Below, one piece after another: positions 35,335 through 46,404 of a DNA stretch of 64,000 nt. Within the stretch, counting starts at the first letter, position 1, and every line of letters starts with the position of its first letter. Under the pieces are notes generated by a model. That model was given only the letters and a program-made list of their open reading frames with translations, was not told where the DNA came from and made no database searches. Source of the DNA: Sympetrum striolatum (Eukaryota > Arthropoda > Insecta > Odonata > Libellulidae); the NCBI GenBank assembly GCA_947579665.1, contig OX388345.1, positions 29,789,849 through 29,853,848 on the forward strand. Direction: 5' to 3'. The position numbers were made by a program, and so were the translations under genes.

Positions 35335-36065
35335 TACGAACTGGTGCGACGATTGGCAATTAGAGCTTAATGTAGAAAAGTGTTCGGTAGTTAACTTCTT
35401 CGAAAGTAAATCTATAATAAATGATTATTCTTATAGCCTCCGAGGGGTAAACCTAATGACAGTAGAATCGGTAAAGTATCTTGGAGTAACTCTCACGAAT
35501 AATCTATCTTGGAGTGCCCACATCCGAAATATATGTGGAAAAGCACTTAAGACACTCGGCTTCGTTAGTAGTATAGTCGGTAGGAGCGAAGAAAAAGTTC
35601 GCGAGCGATGTTACTTAGAGTTAGTTAGGCCTCACTTTGAGTGTAGTGTATGGGACCCTGCCGACAAATGTCATATTCGGGATTTAGAAAAAGTACAACG
35701 AAAGGCGATACGATTTGTAAAGAAGTGCTACAATAAAACAGCGAGTGTCACTCAGATGTTACAGGACGCGGGATGGGAATCATTAGAAGATAGAAGAAAA
35801 ATTCAAAGGATAAATTTATTAAATAAGTTCAGAGAAATTACGTTCTCAGATAAAGTAACCGATATAATGCGACCCCCCTTTTATATGGGCCGCTCTGATA
35901 CTGCCAGAAAGATTAGGGAAATAGATGCTAGAACGAATCGTTTCAAAAATTCATTTTTCCGCGAAGTATACGCAAAAGAAACCGTTTAGGAAAATTGAGT
36001 CAAGGTGATTGAACCCCCTGCCACAAGCCGAAAGGCGGCTTGCAGGGTTCTTACATAGACATAGA
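35335..36065 (+). mobile_element. CR1/L2-group LINE fragment, copy C
   Basis: Plus-strand fragment with the RT C-terminal coding region, stop at 35987-35989, a short 3' UTR containing the CCCTGC, AAGCC, GAAA, GGC, GCAGGG hairpin at 36016-36047, and a decayed ACATAGACATAGAC tail. It is clearly related to copy A but is a separate subfamily. The 5' truncation point is approximate. Confidence 0.85.
35342..35989 (+). pseudogene. Non-LTR RT C-terminal fragment with a clean reading frame
   Basis: The frame opens at 35249 and gives 246 residues; LINE-coded sequence starts near residue 32 (WCDDWQLELNVEKCSVVNF). Further blocks are KYLGVTLTNNLSWSAHI, ICGKALKTLGF, VQRKAIRFVKKCYNK and a C-terminal MGRSDTARKIREIDARTNRF. 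About two residues are missing where copy A has YAAS. No internal stop. The catalytic FADD box lies upstream and is missing, so the product would not be active. Confidence 0.82.
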
Positions 36066-37593
36066 CAAGTATTAACTTATTTCTTTCCACTGGCTCAAAC
36101 TAACATCAAATATCTCTTTCATAAACGAAGCTTCTTTCATTGCATATGCATTGAGCCCCCTTTCCCCGCTATTTATAGATACAGACGAATAGATGCAAAT
36201 ACACATACATATTTATACAATCCTTATTTTTATTTAGGCAGTTTCTTTTTAATTAATTGAACACACACTACTTAGCACATACTATCTAGACATCTCTCGA
36301 TGAATCTCGTGGATGTTTTTAAATAAATTTAATTTATTTTTGCATAAAAAATACGTTTTAATATTTGACGGGGTTACAGATAGAAATATAATAATAATTT
36401 TATGCGGCAAAATACTCCTAACATGACCCATTCCCACTATTTTTCACAAAATGAAACGTGATTTACCTTTTTTACGAAATTTTTTTCCGCATCATTGCAA
36501 TTCGTTGGTGACGTTCTATTCTTTAACTTTTTGTTAGTAATAATTAATGTAGTTTTAATGGTACCAATTAATGTGTAGAAATTTTGTACACTATACGTAA
36601 CAAGTATCATCTACGTTCAACTTAATATTCATGAAGTAAATCAATAAAAATTCCTGATAAGAATATCCAACTCATGGGATGAAAGAAAAACGGCATTTTG
36701 ATTCAGAGACCACCACAAAAGTGACCAGAGGAACTTATCATTCAGTACAGCAGTGTGCATGTGCGGATTTCAGAGAGGTTTTGAGTTTTTTACTGATTTA
36801 AAACAGAAAATTACTGTACAGGGTTGTACAAGAAGTGAAGAAATGTTATTTACTTCGAAGCATGACATAAAAATAAAAACTGATGTAAAAACTGCTAAAA
36901 TTTGAAAAGTTCTATTCATGAATTTCATACTAAGAAAGATTTTCAAGGAGACTTTTCCTGCTAGATATTTGAAATAGGTAGAGTCATATCTAATTAAATT
37001 GATTAATGAGAACGGAGAGGTTTTATACTGAAAAAGCACCGAAAATATTTTAAGTTTAATAAGTAGGTGTTATATGGTGGATGAGTTTTATTTTATTTCA
37101 TGGGTAGCAAAGCATATGTATAAAAATTTAATAGTCTTATAATGTGACTGTTATGGCTCTTTTTGATTATAAAATATGTAATGAACTGAAGTATACGAAA
37201 CTTGGTAACTCTAGCCTTAACTGCAAAGTATTTGTGGTAAGGGTGAATCGAAAAGATATACTCAGTTATTCTTAAGTCGAGCGCATAGCAGCTACGCAAT
37301 CCTAGCACATAAACGAGGAAAACAGCTTCAGCAAAGTGCAACTGTGAGTAATTGGTCTTATCGCTTGAAGACTTACCAATTACGAGAAAATTAAGGAAAA
37401 GAGGGACGATTTTCCTCAAACGCACCAAAAAGGTTCAAATGAATTTCAAATCTTGACTTAAGCGTTCAAAACATCAAGTCGTATTTCATTACTGTTTTAA
37501 AGAAAGGACAAATATTACCCTGAAAAATTATGAGATTGTAGTTTTTAAGAATAAATAAATACGGTGAAAATAGGTACGGTGAATTGCAAGAGA
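36066..37593. other. AT-rich stretch, nothing recognised
   Basis: The minus-strand frames at 36770-37039 (89 codons) and 37093-37428 (111 codons) are hydrophobic, without recognised motifs and in AT-rich DNA. Treated as chance frames; the 111-codon one deserves a search. Confidence 0.3.
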
Positions 37594-37805
37594 TGGCGTG
37601 CACCCAGGAAAAATCCCAAGGAAGAATAGCCATTACGCAGACGAGCTCGCAACGTTCTTGTCCAAAACTTTCCCGAATAGCATGAGAAAATGTTTTATTA
37701 GCTTAAGGGGTTAACTTAACGAACAAAGCACCTAACCGGGAGACCTGGGTTCAATTCCCAGTCCCATCGGACTTTTTTCAAGACCATTCTTCATTGGGGA
37801 ATAAT
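37594..37805 (+). repeat. SINE family 2, plus-strand copy
   Basis: Starts with GGCGTGCACCCAGG. B box GGTTCAATTCC near 37749, then TCGGACTTTTTTCAAGACC and a TTGGGGAAT block that matches the inverted copy. The A box is not clear. Confidence 0.6.
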
Positions 37806-37967
37806 AAGATCTTAAGAAATAACTTACGGGATAAAAATGGTAAATATAACAGTAAAAATCATGTGCATAATTCATCGTAAATTTATCAATAGGTTGCATT
37901 ACTACCTCTATGGAAAAATTTAAGAAAAAAGAATAAATAAAAATGGGTTATATACTGTGCAATTATA

Positions 37968-38136
37968 ATTCTTTTAATCGTTTCGTATTTCCCAAGGAAA
38001 AACGGACTTGAAAAAAGTCTGACAGGGCAGGGAATCGAACCCGGGATCTTCCTCTATCCGGGAGACTATCTTAAACATGTAGGCTACCCGGCCAGAACAT
38101 TTTAACAAGCCGTTTATTTTCCTGGGTGCACGCCCT
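37968..38136 (-). repeat. SINE family 2, minus-strand copy
   Basis: Read on the minus strand: GCCGGGTAGCCTACATG (A-box-like TAGCCTACATG), GGGTTCGATTCCC (perfect B box), CTGTCAGACTTTTTTCAAG and CCTTGGGAAAT. Better preserved than its partner. The tRNA-like spacing of A and B boxes is plausible for Pol III transcription of the parent element. Confidence 0.65.
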
Positions 38137-38288
38137 TATGTGCAAAGTCACCTCAACCCTTCCTTGCGTTTCGTATTTGTTGGGCAAGGAAGTTTATAAT
38201 CAGCTTATTGACAAACATGGGCATCTTAAAATGAGCTTCATTAGGTTTGTGGGTAATTATAGGTATTTATCAAAACCCTCGTTTTATG

Positions 38289-38521
38289 CAGGGTGATTCA
38301 AAAGTATTGTTATGATTACGGAAAATCTGAACTTATTTTTTTTTCGACATAGATACATTAAACAAAGATGAAAATGTAACTAAATACGTCGAGTTTTATT
38401 CGCTATCGTTACTAATATTCAATTTGACCTCCATTTGAACCACGACATACATGTATCTATGTCGAAAAATAAAAAAAGTTCAAATTGTCCGTAATGATAA
38501 GAAGAATTTTGAATAACCCTG
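38289..38521. mobile_element. 233-bp MITE with about 69-bp inverted arms
   Basis: The ends CAGGGTGATTCAAAAGT and, inverted, CAGGGTTATTCAAAATT continue as similar sequence for about 69 bases each, up to ATAGATACAT. The centre is about 95 bases. The CAGGG ends recall Tc1/mariner-type ends, but TA is not present on both flanks, so the superfamily stays open. Confidence 0.7.
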
Positions 38522-39603
38522 AAATGGGAATGCAAATGCTTAAGCTTATTAGTTCTTGAGTTAAATTATATGAAAAACTTTAAATAATTAATGTCTATGA
38601 ATTTCTAGCATACATCCATTTCATGTTAATTAGCCATCGGTAATAAATTATACACAGTTACATTTTTTCAATAACTTTGTCACTATTGGAATGTTTTCAT
38701 TCATCTTTCGGTAAGGATAGAGTGAAAGATATTTTTCATAAATTTTTGTCTCAGTTTTGCTCTTGAGTAACAATGTGACATTTAACAAGGTATGAATTAC
38801 GTAAAAATGAGATTTCATTCACACTGGTCACTTTCATTTGAAAGCTATTTGAACTGATATTCGTATAGTCATTATGTTGCATTCAAGAATACTGGTTCGA
38901 CTAGTAGCAATCATAAATAGTGAAGAAAAAGGAAATTTCGTTACTCTTTATCTTGTCTAGCACACTGCAGTTTCACTCCCTTTCCTGCGATACTCATTTC
39001 GATCCTTTCTTCTTATCTCCAAAATCTATCCAGAATATGTCTGCGCGAGTTTGACGTGGAAAAATGCAATTTTCTATGATTGGTTCTTTGTTTGCTCATA
39101 TTCATTTGCTATTTCATTGTATGTTTAATTTATTGATTTTTTACGATTTTATTGATATTTTGGTCTTTATTATTATTGTTAATTAACAGCAGTAATTGGC
39201 TTCGTGCTGTATGATGATGTTTGTTAATAAATAAATAAATAAAGAGTTTGGTTTCTAATTGAACCAGCCTTCTCGCTGATCCGAAAATCTCCCCGTGCAC
39301 TTCAGCTCGACTGGCCGTGTTGGTTGTTCAACACAAGAGCGCACTTCTATTAAGTTAGGGACAGAAGATATGGCTGTCGCTGTCATGGCGATTCCAACAA
39401 GTGTCAATCAACAAGTTCTGCTCGTTTGCAGAGCGTTGTGCGACTCTCTCCTATTGTCCTCGATCTCATTTGATGCGTGAAACAAATTCACTTTGAAAGC
39501 AGTGACGTAATCGGCCCTCCTAAATCATTCTGTTTTCACAAGGATGCCGCTAAGACCCTTTTTTTCTCAATCTTTCAAATTTGATCGCATGAATATACAG
39601 GAT
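38522..39603. other. Nothing recognised
   Basis: AT-rich, with a GC-richer patch at 39290-39480 carrying a 61-codon frame without motifs. No repeat boundaries read. Confidence 0.3.
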
Positions 39604-39743
39604 TTATAGTAGTAGTAGTAGTATTGTTAAAAGTGCTTCGACAGCTTAGGTCATTTCGCACATTGGCTCCCACCGGGAATCGAACCCGGGACCGCTTTCA
39701 CCAAAGGCAAACGCGCTGTCCACATGACTATCCGGGAGCCTTA
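39604..39743 (-). repeat. SINE family 1, best copy, with tRNA-like head
   Basis: On the minus strand the head begins GCTCCCGGATAGTCATGTGG (A-box-like TAGTCATGTGG) and ends CCGGGTTCGATTCCCGG then TGGGAGC. Seven-base acceptor-like and five-base T-stem pairings are intact; the anticodon arm is poor. The body GTGCGAAATGACC, then GCTGTCGAAGCAC, leads to an (ACT)5 tail at 39606-39624. Other copies are at 28138-28256 and 55622-55741. The body and tail mark it as a SINE and not a tRNA gene. Confidence 0.75.
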
Positions 39744-39849
39744 CAGGAATTATAGCTACTACAAGAAGTACCATGTATGATTTTAATAAAGTTGGAAAGA
39801 ATTATAAGAGGAGCATGCTCGATAAAAACGTGTGAGATTAAGTCAGTTA
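39744..39849. other. Short AT-rich gap
   Basis: Nothing recognised. Confidence 0.3.
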
Positions 39850-40105
39850 TAATGAAATAACTTAGATTAGAACGGTTTGTTTAAGTAGAATTCAATTTCA
39901 ACGGTAGTGCTTCAGCTATGATCAAGTCCCTCGGGAGGGATTTGCTTCAATCAACACAGATCTCGCCGAAGAAATAATTGGTTTTGTTACTTCAGTGATC
40001 AACGTTCGCGAACTCCGATAGAAAAAATAAAAAGCGTTACAATGGGATGATCGTCAGGACAGAGGAAAAAGTTCAACACGAAATTTAGGACACACATACC
40101 GAGTT
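39850..40105 (+). pseudogene. Decayed LINE fragment, relative of copy D
   Basis: Broken translation follows copy D: an RTVCL-like start where that copy has RTARF, then a DLAEEIIGFVTSVINVRELR block matching its DEITDIVIPVINLCDLR, then a KKRYKE remnant. Contains stops and a frame change. No catalytic motifs. Confidence 0.55.
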
Positions 40106-40561
40106 CGCCGAATTTCGTGTTAACTCTAAAGTGGTCGCGTCGAGTCAATGTGACCCGAATAACATTCATCCGTAGAACTTTTATGCTTGGATGTTTCGTA
40201 CGAAATAAGAGGTTGACAATACCTCTCTTTCGGCCTCTACTTTGTGGTAGCTAGTCATGACGAAGTCGCCATAATCTTTTTATATATTTATACCTAACAA
40301 TTTTTAATTTTAATATCGATGACAGATATCTAGATCTAATCTAATTGATGACACAGCGCTTATCTTAACATGCGTTTTGACCAGAGGTTTAAGTAATAAA
40401 ATCTCAAGGCAGTATAAATGGAAATGTTATATTGAGTTTTCACTGTTCGCTATTCTTCATAGTTGTTTTGATAACTATGAAAAATCATTGATGAATTGAC
40501 AGAGTAAGCGTTTCGTAGCATCATAATGCAATTAACTTCACTATAGTATCCATACCTGATT
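40106..40561. other. Nothing recognised
   Basis: A CpG-containing part at 40100-40260 lies next to the LINE remnant; the rest is AT-rich. Confidence 0.3.
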
Positions 40562-40571
40562 GAATTCTGGC

Positions 40572-40893
40572 GCCCGGTGAATTGATCCGGGGGAATTTGT
40601 ACGCGGGAAATTCGTACGCGGGGAATTCATCCGCGGGGAATTCATCCGCGGGGAATTGATTTCCCAACAGATTGGTACGCGGGGAATTGATCCCCCGCGC
40701 TGAGGATGTACTACCAACCGAACCCCAACCACCCCACCCACCCCAACCCAACCCCCCGGTTAATTTATTTATAACATTAACCAATAACCAGGGCGTGTAG
40801 ATTAACATAAGACTGAATAACATCAGCGCGGGGGATCAATTCCCCGCGTATGAATTACCCGCGAACGAATCCCCCCAGGATCAATTCACCGGC
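40572..40893. mobile_element. GC-rich foldback element with tandem subterminal repeats
   Basis: Arms start CCGGTGAATTGATCC at each end, inverted. The left arm holds about six copies of a 15-17-base unit close to CGCGGGGAATTCATC; the right arm holds about three. An inner inverted pair, CGCGGGGAATTGATCCCCCG, lies at about 40678-40703 and 40821-40848. The centre, 40710-40800, is C-rich. Arms made of tandem repeats are the hallmark of foldback elements. The Pro/Asn-rich reading frames across it are incidental. Confidence 0.65.
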
Positions 40894-40905
40894 CACGTTG
40901 AATTC

Positions 40906-41890
40906 TAATCTTAAACTATTTTTTGCCAAACCGAAACATTGCTCTGACTTGTTATTTTTATATATTATTTAATTTCATAAGTTGATCATAATTTTTTATT
41001 GGTTCATTTGAAAAATCACGTATGAAGAGCTATTTTAATACACCTACGCAACTGGTAATATAATCACATGTCACACGACTCCTTCTGGTTTAACCGATTC
41101 TTTGTTAACGTAATCGGCAGTTTTGATTTTATAGATAGAGGTATTTATCTTCTCTCTTATTGAAAGGAATCATAAGTTCACATTTCTTAATTGAACAGAC
41201 TTTTAACCAGTATGCTCAAAATATTTAATTACGCGAAATACAAATGAAGTAAGAGACTACTTTGATAGACGTTACTCAATTATAGTGAATATAAATGTAA
41301 TAATTTTAATGTAATTTACTTAATCGTTTTACTTTACAAATAATACGTACTTTATGAATAGTCCCATGTGAATACTTTGTAATTGTATTAGTTTAAATCA
41401 AAGTTTAGAATGACACCTGAGAAATTTGAGAAATATTGATCGATTGATTAAAGATCTCATAAGATATTGATTGTAGACAATATGCTTTAACAAGTAGGAG
41501 GACGTTTCTGTAAATAATTTTCCATTTATATAAAAGTAAAATGGTATACTTAGAAACATAAAATTGGCACGGACTTAGTATTTTAACTTCTCAGTTCAAA
41601 TTCGGTTTTAACCGGTAAAAATAGCCTATTTTTTTGGTTGCAGTTTTCGGTCCGATTCTGACTTTATACCGTTGTCTGAAGCGAAAAAATATACGCAAGG
41701 ATAGTAGGTCGGGATAATGAAAACAAACGGGGTAAATAAAGTGCCTTAATCCGACATGAGTAATGTGATTAGAAAGTACATGCATGTTTGTATCATCAAT
41801 ATATATCAATAAAATTGTATCTAGAACGGTTAATATCACTAAAAGGGTACTGAATCGAGCAATGGAAAGCAAGACTTATTGCTCCAAAGA
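40906..41890. other. AT-rich stretch, nothing recognised
   Basis: One minus-strand frame of 93 codons (41591-41872) has no recognisable motif. Confidence 0.3.
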
Positions 41891-42165
41891 GTGAATCTTC
41901 CCACAGGCATTCGCGATGACGTAAACAAGAGATGTTTCAGAGGTCAGTCAATTGACCCGAGGAATTTGTCACCACAATGGTCGCCTTAAATGCCACTCCG
42001 CCGTCGGATGGATTGAAATCCTCAAATGCAAGCGCATGTTTTTCACCACGCAATTCGTTGGAAAGCTAAGGGAATATAGAGCGAGATTCGACGGAGGACA
42101 TTTTAGAAATAAAAGAGAATCAGGAAGAAAATGTACCGTTAGCTATTATAAGATTTTGTAGGCTT
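41890..42165. other. GC/CpG-enriched non-repetitive patch
   Basis: CpG-richer than both flanks, with a 69-codon basic frame (41952-42161). No domain and no repeat ends. Confidence 0.25.
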
Positions 42166-44310
42166 TAAATAAGATATAAATATTCAATTGCAATAAACCA
42201 GCTAAGCTTAAGATGACTGATTATTATGTTTCATAAGATACATTTAAATTAGTTTTATCAGAAAAATTTCAGGCAATTTCTATCATTCAAGTTTAATTGT
42301 CAATTTTACACGATCGCAGAGTCAATTTATCCCATTATATGCGTCTTTAATTTAATTAATGATAGAAAGAAGATGGACATGTCAACTTTTCTGAATTACG
42401 TAAATACTTATCGAACGTTTCGTTTGCAAAATGTAACTTATGAAAAAAGAGTGCTACATCTTGAATTTTCTTTTTTCGCATAATGCATTTAGTAATTCCC
42501 CAATTATAAAGGCCATCCTGTTCAGTTAGCGAGTTTTCATTACGGTCGATTTTGAAATGTTCTATCACAGTTGTTTTCATAATATCATAGTTTCCCATAT
42601 TGGAGGACAATTAAATGCGTTGCTTTTGTGAAGGATTCAAGGAATCCTTACAGCCTTCAAAATGATAGTTTTGAGAAGGAAGAATTATTTAATTCATTAA
42701 ATGTGACATTCTTAATTACGACGGACAAAGAAAATTTCTCGAAACATCAGGAAATAATTAGTAAGAACTTCATAGTCTTCAATATTTAAGAGCCGCTAAT
42801 TATGCTATTATTATCAAAGTTCCTGTAATAGCTATTTCTCGAAATTATGTTTTTAAAGGAAAATTAATCACTTAAGTATAAATTAAGTATGCAGCATTAC
42901 TAATTGAGATGAAGAATATCTTCTTTACTTTAAACATAAATGAATAACTCATTAGAGTCGAATCTTTGTAAATAGATACGACACGAAATTAAACTTTCAA
43001 AACAATAAGTATTCATGACAGTTCTGTAATTATATATGTTTTATAGCGTCATATCATATTATTGTAGTATTATTTTTTTAATACATTAAATATTGACTTA
43101 ATGCTATCTTGGCTAATATTGTTGACTAAATGATCTTGGGATTCCTCAAGATCACATGTTAAACTGTACCAAAGGTTCGATGGCAGACTCCGCCAACGTT
43201 ATCAGGGAGCTTAAAATTCATTACCAGTAGAATAATAATGAACCTAATTTCAATCAAATTTAAATATTCAAGCAGAAACTACTGAGTGGATACTTTTGGG
43301 ATATCCGGCGTCTATGAAAATGTATACAAACTAACACACAACAATAAAATATAACCTAAAAAGTTAGAATCAGTATCATTTTGGCATTAATATTTATTTA
43401 TTTTGGCACGGTAATATTTATATTTCAAAATAAAACAGAAAATCAGGCGAAACTTCAAAAAAATAAAAAATTGCGCTTATAAAGAAAGGCAAATCATAAC
43501 TATTCTCTCGTCGAGATTATTCTTCAAAAGGAGTACACATTTGTCGAATATCTGTAACGAAAAGTATTTTTTTGCTTGCTTTCATACCGGATGAATGATT
43601 TTCACCAATTTTACGTTACAGAGTGACGTAGCTCAGCGTTTTACGTGTATTAGTTATTTTTGTTATACGTGTCCATGTTGTGGCTACGCCAAGAGGGGAA
43701 CGTGACAAAGGCACGAACAAGTATGAGCGCGCGTGATTCATTTTTTATTTCACGCTTTATTAAAATTAATGTGAAGAGGCTGGACTTCGTGGAACTCCAT
43801 GACAGAGATGATTAAAAGAACTTCGCGTTCGCAGAACAGCAACGGGGAAAAGGCCACTCGAGTTCTTTTGAGAGGGCAATGCTCCACCGTCGAAACAAAA
43901 GAAAATGGACTCGCTTGAAATCATAGAAATACTACCACAAAAAAGATGGAATCACTAACAACATCACTTTCCCTAACCACTCTCTTATGTCAATCCTCCC
44001 CTACTTAAATAGAAGTACTGAGATTAATTTTTACCTTATCACCTTCTTCAATGGCCACCATTGGTCCTAATGACATTTTACTGGGGGATATGCTAATTTT
44101 TTTTAACCATCTGTTTGACTTAATTATTCAAAATCTAAAATTTAACGGTCTACCATACTTTATTATTTAATATCGAAGGAAAACTTCTTAAGTTTCAGGT
44201 TTGAGAATATATACTCTTTAAATTGATTAAGAACCATGTCACTTACTCCTTTTAACGTTTTCAATAACACTAATGCGTTTACAGGGATAACCTGATGGAA
44301 AAGATATTCT
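42166..44310. other. AT-rich stretch, nothing recognised
   Basis: A GC-richer segment at 43620-43930 and a single B-box-like AAAGGTTCGATGGCAG near 43170 are the only features noted. No gene supported. Confidence 0.3.
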
Positions 44311-44317
44311 TATCTTT

Positions 44318-44768
44318 ATGCGGCAAGTATATGGGATCCGGCGGATGAAACGTGTACTCGCGAACTCGAGAAAGTGCAGCGTAAAGCGGTTCGTTTTGTT
44401 AAGAAATGCTACGATAAAAAAGCAAGCGTTACAAAAATGCTCTCAGACGTAGGTTGGGAATCCTTGAAAGAAAGGAGATTGGAAGCTAGGCTGCGATTGC
44501 TTAATAAATTCAGGGAAACTACATTTTCCAAAGATACAATCGGTATCATGCAACCCCCCTGCTACGTCGGTCGATCCGATAATGACCGTAAGTTAAGAGA
44601 AATAGATGCTAGGACGAATCGTTTCAGAGATTCATTCTTTCCGCGAACAATACGTGACAATAATCGAATAAGGAAGTAATTTAGATTCAACTGGTGTTTA
44701 CACCCCCTGCCACACGCCGAAAGGCGGCTTGTAGGGTATTAATGTAGATGTAGATGTAGATGTAGATG
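44318..44768 (+). mobile_element. 5'-truncated LINE, copy B, with 7-bp target duplication
   Basis: A 451-bp plus-strand insertion that begins at ATGCGGCAAGTATATGGG and ends in four to five GATGTA tail units. TATCTTT lies on each side (44311-44317 and 44769-44775). Compared base by base with copy A over about 430 bases I count three differences. The shared 3' hairpin is at 44705-44736. Such similarity implies that both came recently from the same active lineage. Confidence 0.92.
44374..44679 (+). pseudogene. RT C-terminal fragment of LINE copy B
   Basis: 101 residues starting at a Met inside the former protein (copy A has Val at the equivalent point), through VRFVKKCYDKK, DVGWESLKERR and a RTNRFRDSFFP block to the shared stop. 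It differs from copy A at two residues over the aligned span, counting the first. Only the end of the protein is present. Confidence 0.88.
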
Positions 44769-44775
44769 TATCTTT

Positions 44776-46085
44776 GTGTACGCAGATTTTAACAGCAAAC
44801 ACTATGCTATTTTTAGAGCAAACTTTATTACGGAAAAACCTTCTAGGCACAGAGAAAATAAATGGTTCTACATGGTTTTTCATCAAACTGAAAAGTAAGA
44901 CGGAGATTCATTCAGTCACAGAGATTCAGAGACCAAAATATAGTTGAGGCATGAAAGCAAGGCATTCGGAAAGGACAACTCGAGATAAACATCAACACAT
45001 ATTCTAAAATTTGGCATGAATCAAGGCTTGATGTTTAGAATATTAAATAAAATACTTATCCACTTACACTTCCATAAATCTTGTAGAGACTTTACCTTTG
45101 GAAAAGTTATCGATTTTACAAACGAAAAATTTGAATTAGAAGTTCACACAGTGTAATGAAATATTACTTAACGACCAGGCTTCAAACTAAAGAGATAATA
45201 TGCATACCATCATCTGCACCGCATAGCAGTGAAATAACGCGCAGATTATAAAATCCTACGATCACTAACTTGTCTCAAGTACACAGGAATTAAAGGTTTA
45301 TACTAATCGAGTTTTAAGTTTAATTTAATGATATGAGGCTAAATTAAACATCTTCATTATAAGGTTCCCTTATGGAAGGGTCATGTGCCCTAAAACTTCC
45401 CCACTAAACCCCCTTCCCTTGTCCTCTCCTGTACTTCTAGATAACTAACCACACACTCAGGGCCTAACCGTGACACGGGCGAGCCGGTTGGTAATAGTGG
45501 GCTGCGAGGTTTTGGGTAGCATAGCGCTATAGTCTGAGTTTCACAAAAGAGTGGAGACTTTTTTGTGGTATTTTCATAGAAAAACCAGTCACATAATAAT
45601 TATTAAATGACTATTTATTCAATTATAATTGAAAAGGATTGTTCACTGTGGGGGAAAATTCTAAATAGAGGGTTTTTTGGAATAGATGTTAGATTGTTAG
45701 CTGAATTACTCAAGCAGTTATAAAGATGAAGCGAATTAGAATGTTTTCTGGTAAAATATTTGTGATATTAATTTCTAAAGGAATGATTTTTAGAATTATT
45801 GAATTCAACAATTGATATTCAGCTGTCAAAAATTTCATTTTCTTTCTATTAACGCACCTTTACTTATACTTTAGTTTTAATATTTTGAGTAAGAGTTTAG
45901 TATTATTTAAATCAACTTTACAGTTAAAATTATTTGTAGTGAATACCAACATCTATATCTTGAAAAAGTAGGAATTCTCTAATAACTAACAAGTTTTAAA
46001 GTATTTAAATGGAATGACTGCCAGCAAGGAGAGCTAATGCGAACGTTCCTAATGATATGAGCTAATTCCTCTGGCCGATTTTAGC
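44776..46085. other. Nothing recognised
   Basis: AT-rich, with a GC-richer part at 45370-45540 (CCGTGACACGGGCGAGCC) that I cannot assign. Confidence 0.3.
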
Positions 46086-46089
46086 CATA

Positions 46090-46400
46090 CTTTGTATTAT
46101 CCAACATCTTATACCTCTATCTTCCCCTATGCTATTTTCCCCTTTCATCCTATCCTCGATTACCTTCTATATAAATCTCTCTTCTCTTGTTTTTTGACCC
46201 ACTCCTTTCCACTACGTCATTTTATTGCTTCATTCAGAGCCATCTCTTCTCCCACTACCTCCAGCTCTTGGTTTTTTACCCTTCTATCAACTCAACTCAC
46301 TTTTTCCATTCTACGTCTCACCCGCATCTTGATGACCTCCAAGTTTTTCATGTCCTCCTTTCTTCGTTTCTGAACCCATACGGCAATAAATGTACGTACA
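46090..46400 (-). pseudogene. Decayed non-LTR RT C-terminus, second LINE type
   Basis: Minus-strand translation reads RVRRRMEKVS, stop, VDRRVKNQELEVVGEEMALN then EAIK, and later KVIEDRMKGENSIGEDRG. This follows a common invertebrate LINE C-terminus (R-M-x-x-I-S-W-x-D-R-x-x-N-E-E-V, later I-E-G-R-x-x-G-R-R-G-R-G-R-P-R). Stops show decay. The hydrophobic plus-strand frames over the same bases are its antisense. Confidence 0.6.
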
Positions 46401-46404
46401 ACGG

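Larger units (their letters stand above)
37594..38136. repeat. Head-to-head SINE pair forming a 543-bp foldback
   Basis: GGCGTGCACCCAGGAAAA at 37594-37611 recurs exactly in inverted orientation at 38119-38136. Inside, a plus-strand tRNA-like copy has GGGTTCAATTCCC near 37749 and TTTTTTCAAGACC. A minus-strand copy has GGGTTCGATTCCC near 38037-38049 and TTTTTTCAAGTCC. So two copies of one SINE family face each other. This could be two insertions or one mobile composite. No target duplication was identified. Confidence 0.7.

Noticed and set aside
39666..39743. Functional tRNA gene on the minus strand
   Set aside because: Acceptor and T stems pair, but the anticodon arm is poor and the sequence continues into a SINE body present in two other copies.
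40521..40823. Pro/Asn-rich repeat protein
   Set aside because: The frame reads the tandem units of the foldback element; two phases give similar repeats, so it is not a gene.
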